Below are positions 6,211 through 6,242 of a stretch of DNA of 6,242 nt, one piece after another. The translations under genes were made by a program, and so were the position numbers. The stretch is from Bacteroidota bacterium. GTDB lineage: Bacteria > Bacteroidota > Bacteroidia > Flavobacteriales > Schleiferiaceae. Below the pieces are notes generated by a model. It saw nothing but the letters and a program-made list of their open reading frames with translations, was not told the origin of the DNA and did not search any database. Position 1 is the stretch's first letter, and each line of letters opens with the position of its first letter. The stretch covers positions 1 through 6,242 of the forward strand of contig PXYR01000047.1 in NCBI GenBank assembly GCA_003023665.1, given 5' to 3'.

Positions 6211-6242
6211 CTGCTTAAATGATGGGCTAAAGGAAGTCGGTA

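Noticed and set aside
1..6242. Mobile elements, CRISPR arrays, tRNA or rRNA genes
   Set aside because: I saw no transposase or integrase motifs, no regularly spaced direct repeats and no recognisable structural RNA sequence on either strand.

Overview
The window looks like part of a Bacteroidota chromosome, probably a flavobacterium-like lineage. This is inferred from three things. None of the six internal gene starts has a convincing Shine-Dalgarno sequence. The one good promoter candidate has the Bacteroidota form (TTG, 19-base spacer, TATCTTAG). The base composition is moderate, with hand counts of about 51% G+C over 1-1200 and 47% over 1201-1920. Species level cannot be read from the sequence. 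Every gene I can support lies on the minus strand, so the window is best read from high to low coordinates.

Block 1 (6242 to 4917) is the tail of a metal-ion uptake operon. It holds an ABC-3 family permease of the manganese/zinc type (MntD/TroD/ZnuB-like), followed with a 17-base overlap by an ElaA-type GNAT acetyltransferase.

Block 2 (4916 to 4639) is a 278-base AT-rich non-coding gap. It contains a candidate Bacteroidota promoter (4831-4860), a perfect 9+9 base inverted repeat (4704-4725) and a strong intrinsic terminator pointing left (4655-4689). The terminator ends only 16 bases before the next gene, so the gap may encode a short terminated RNA or a conditional leader.

Block 3 (4638 to 1 and beyond) is a very tightly packed phenylacetate degradation (paa) cluster. 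In order it contains an unrecognised, strongly acidic 166-residue protein, then paaI (hotdog thioesterase), paaJ/pcaF (3-oxoadipyl-CoA and 3-oxo-5,6-dehydrosuberyl-CoA thiolase), paaY (hexapeptide-repeat thioesterase) and paaZ (bifunctional oxepin-CoA hydrolase / semialdehyde dehydrogenase). paaZ runs off the left edge without its stop codon. The junctions are TAATG, ATGA, TAA-one base-ATG and TAG immediately followed by ATG, so translation is probably coupled along the whole set. PaaZ opens and oxidises the oxepin-CoA ring. PaaJ performs the thiolytic cleavages that release acetyl-CoA and finally succinyl-CoA. PaaI and PaaY hydrolyse CoA esters that stall or go off-pathway. The ring-activating parts of the pathway (paaK, paaABCDE, paaG, paaH) are not in the window.

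The best leads are the unknown acidic protein heading the paa cassette, the promoter/inverted repeat/terminator arrangement before it, and a sharp change in leucine and phenylalanine codon choice inside paaZ. I see no mobile element, CRISPR array, tRNA or rRNA. No clearly new system is evident; most of the window is recognisable metabolism.
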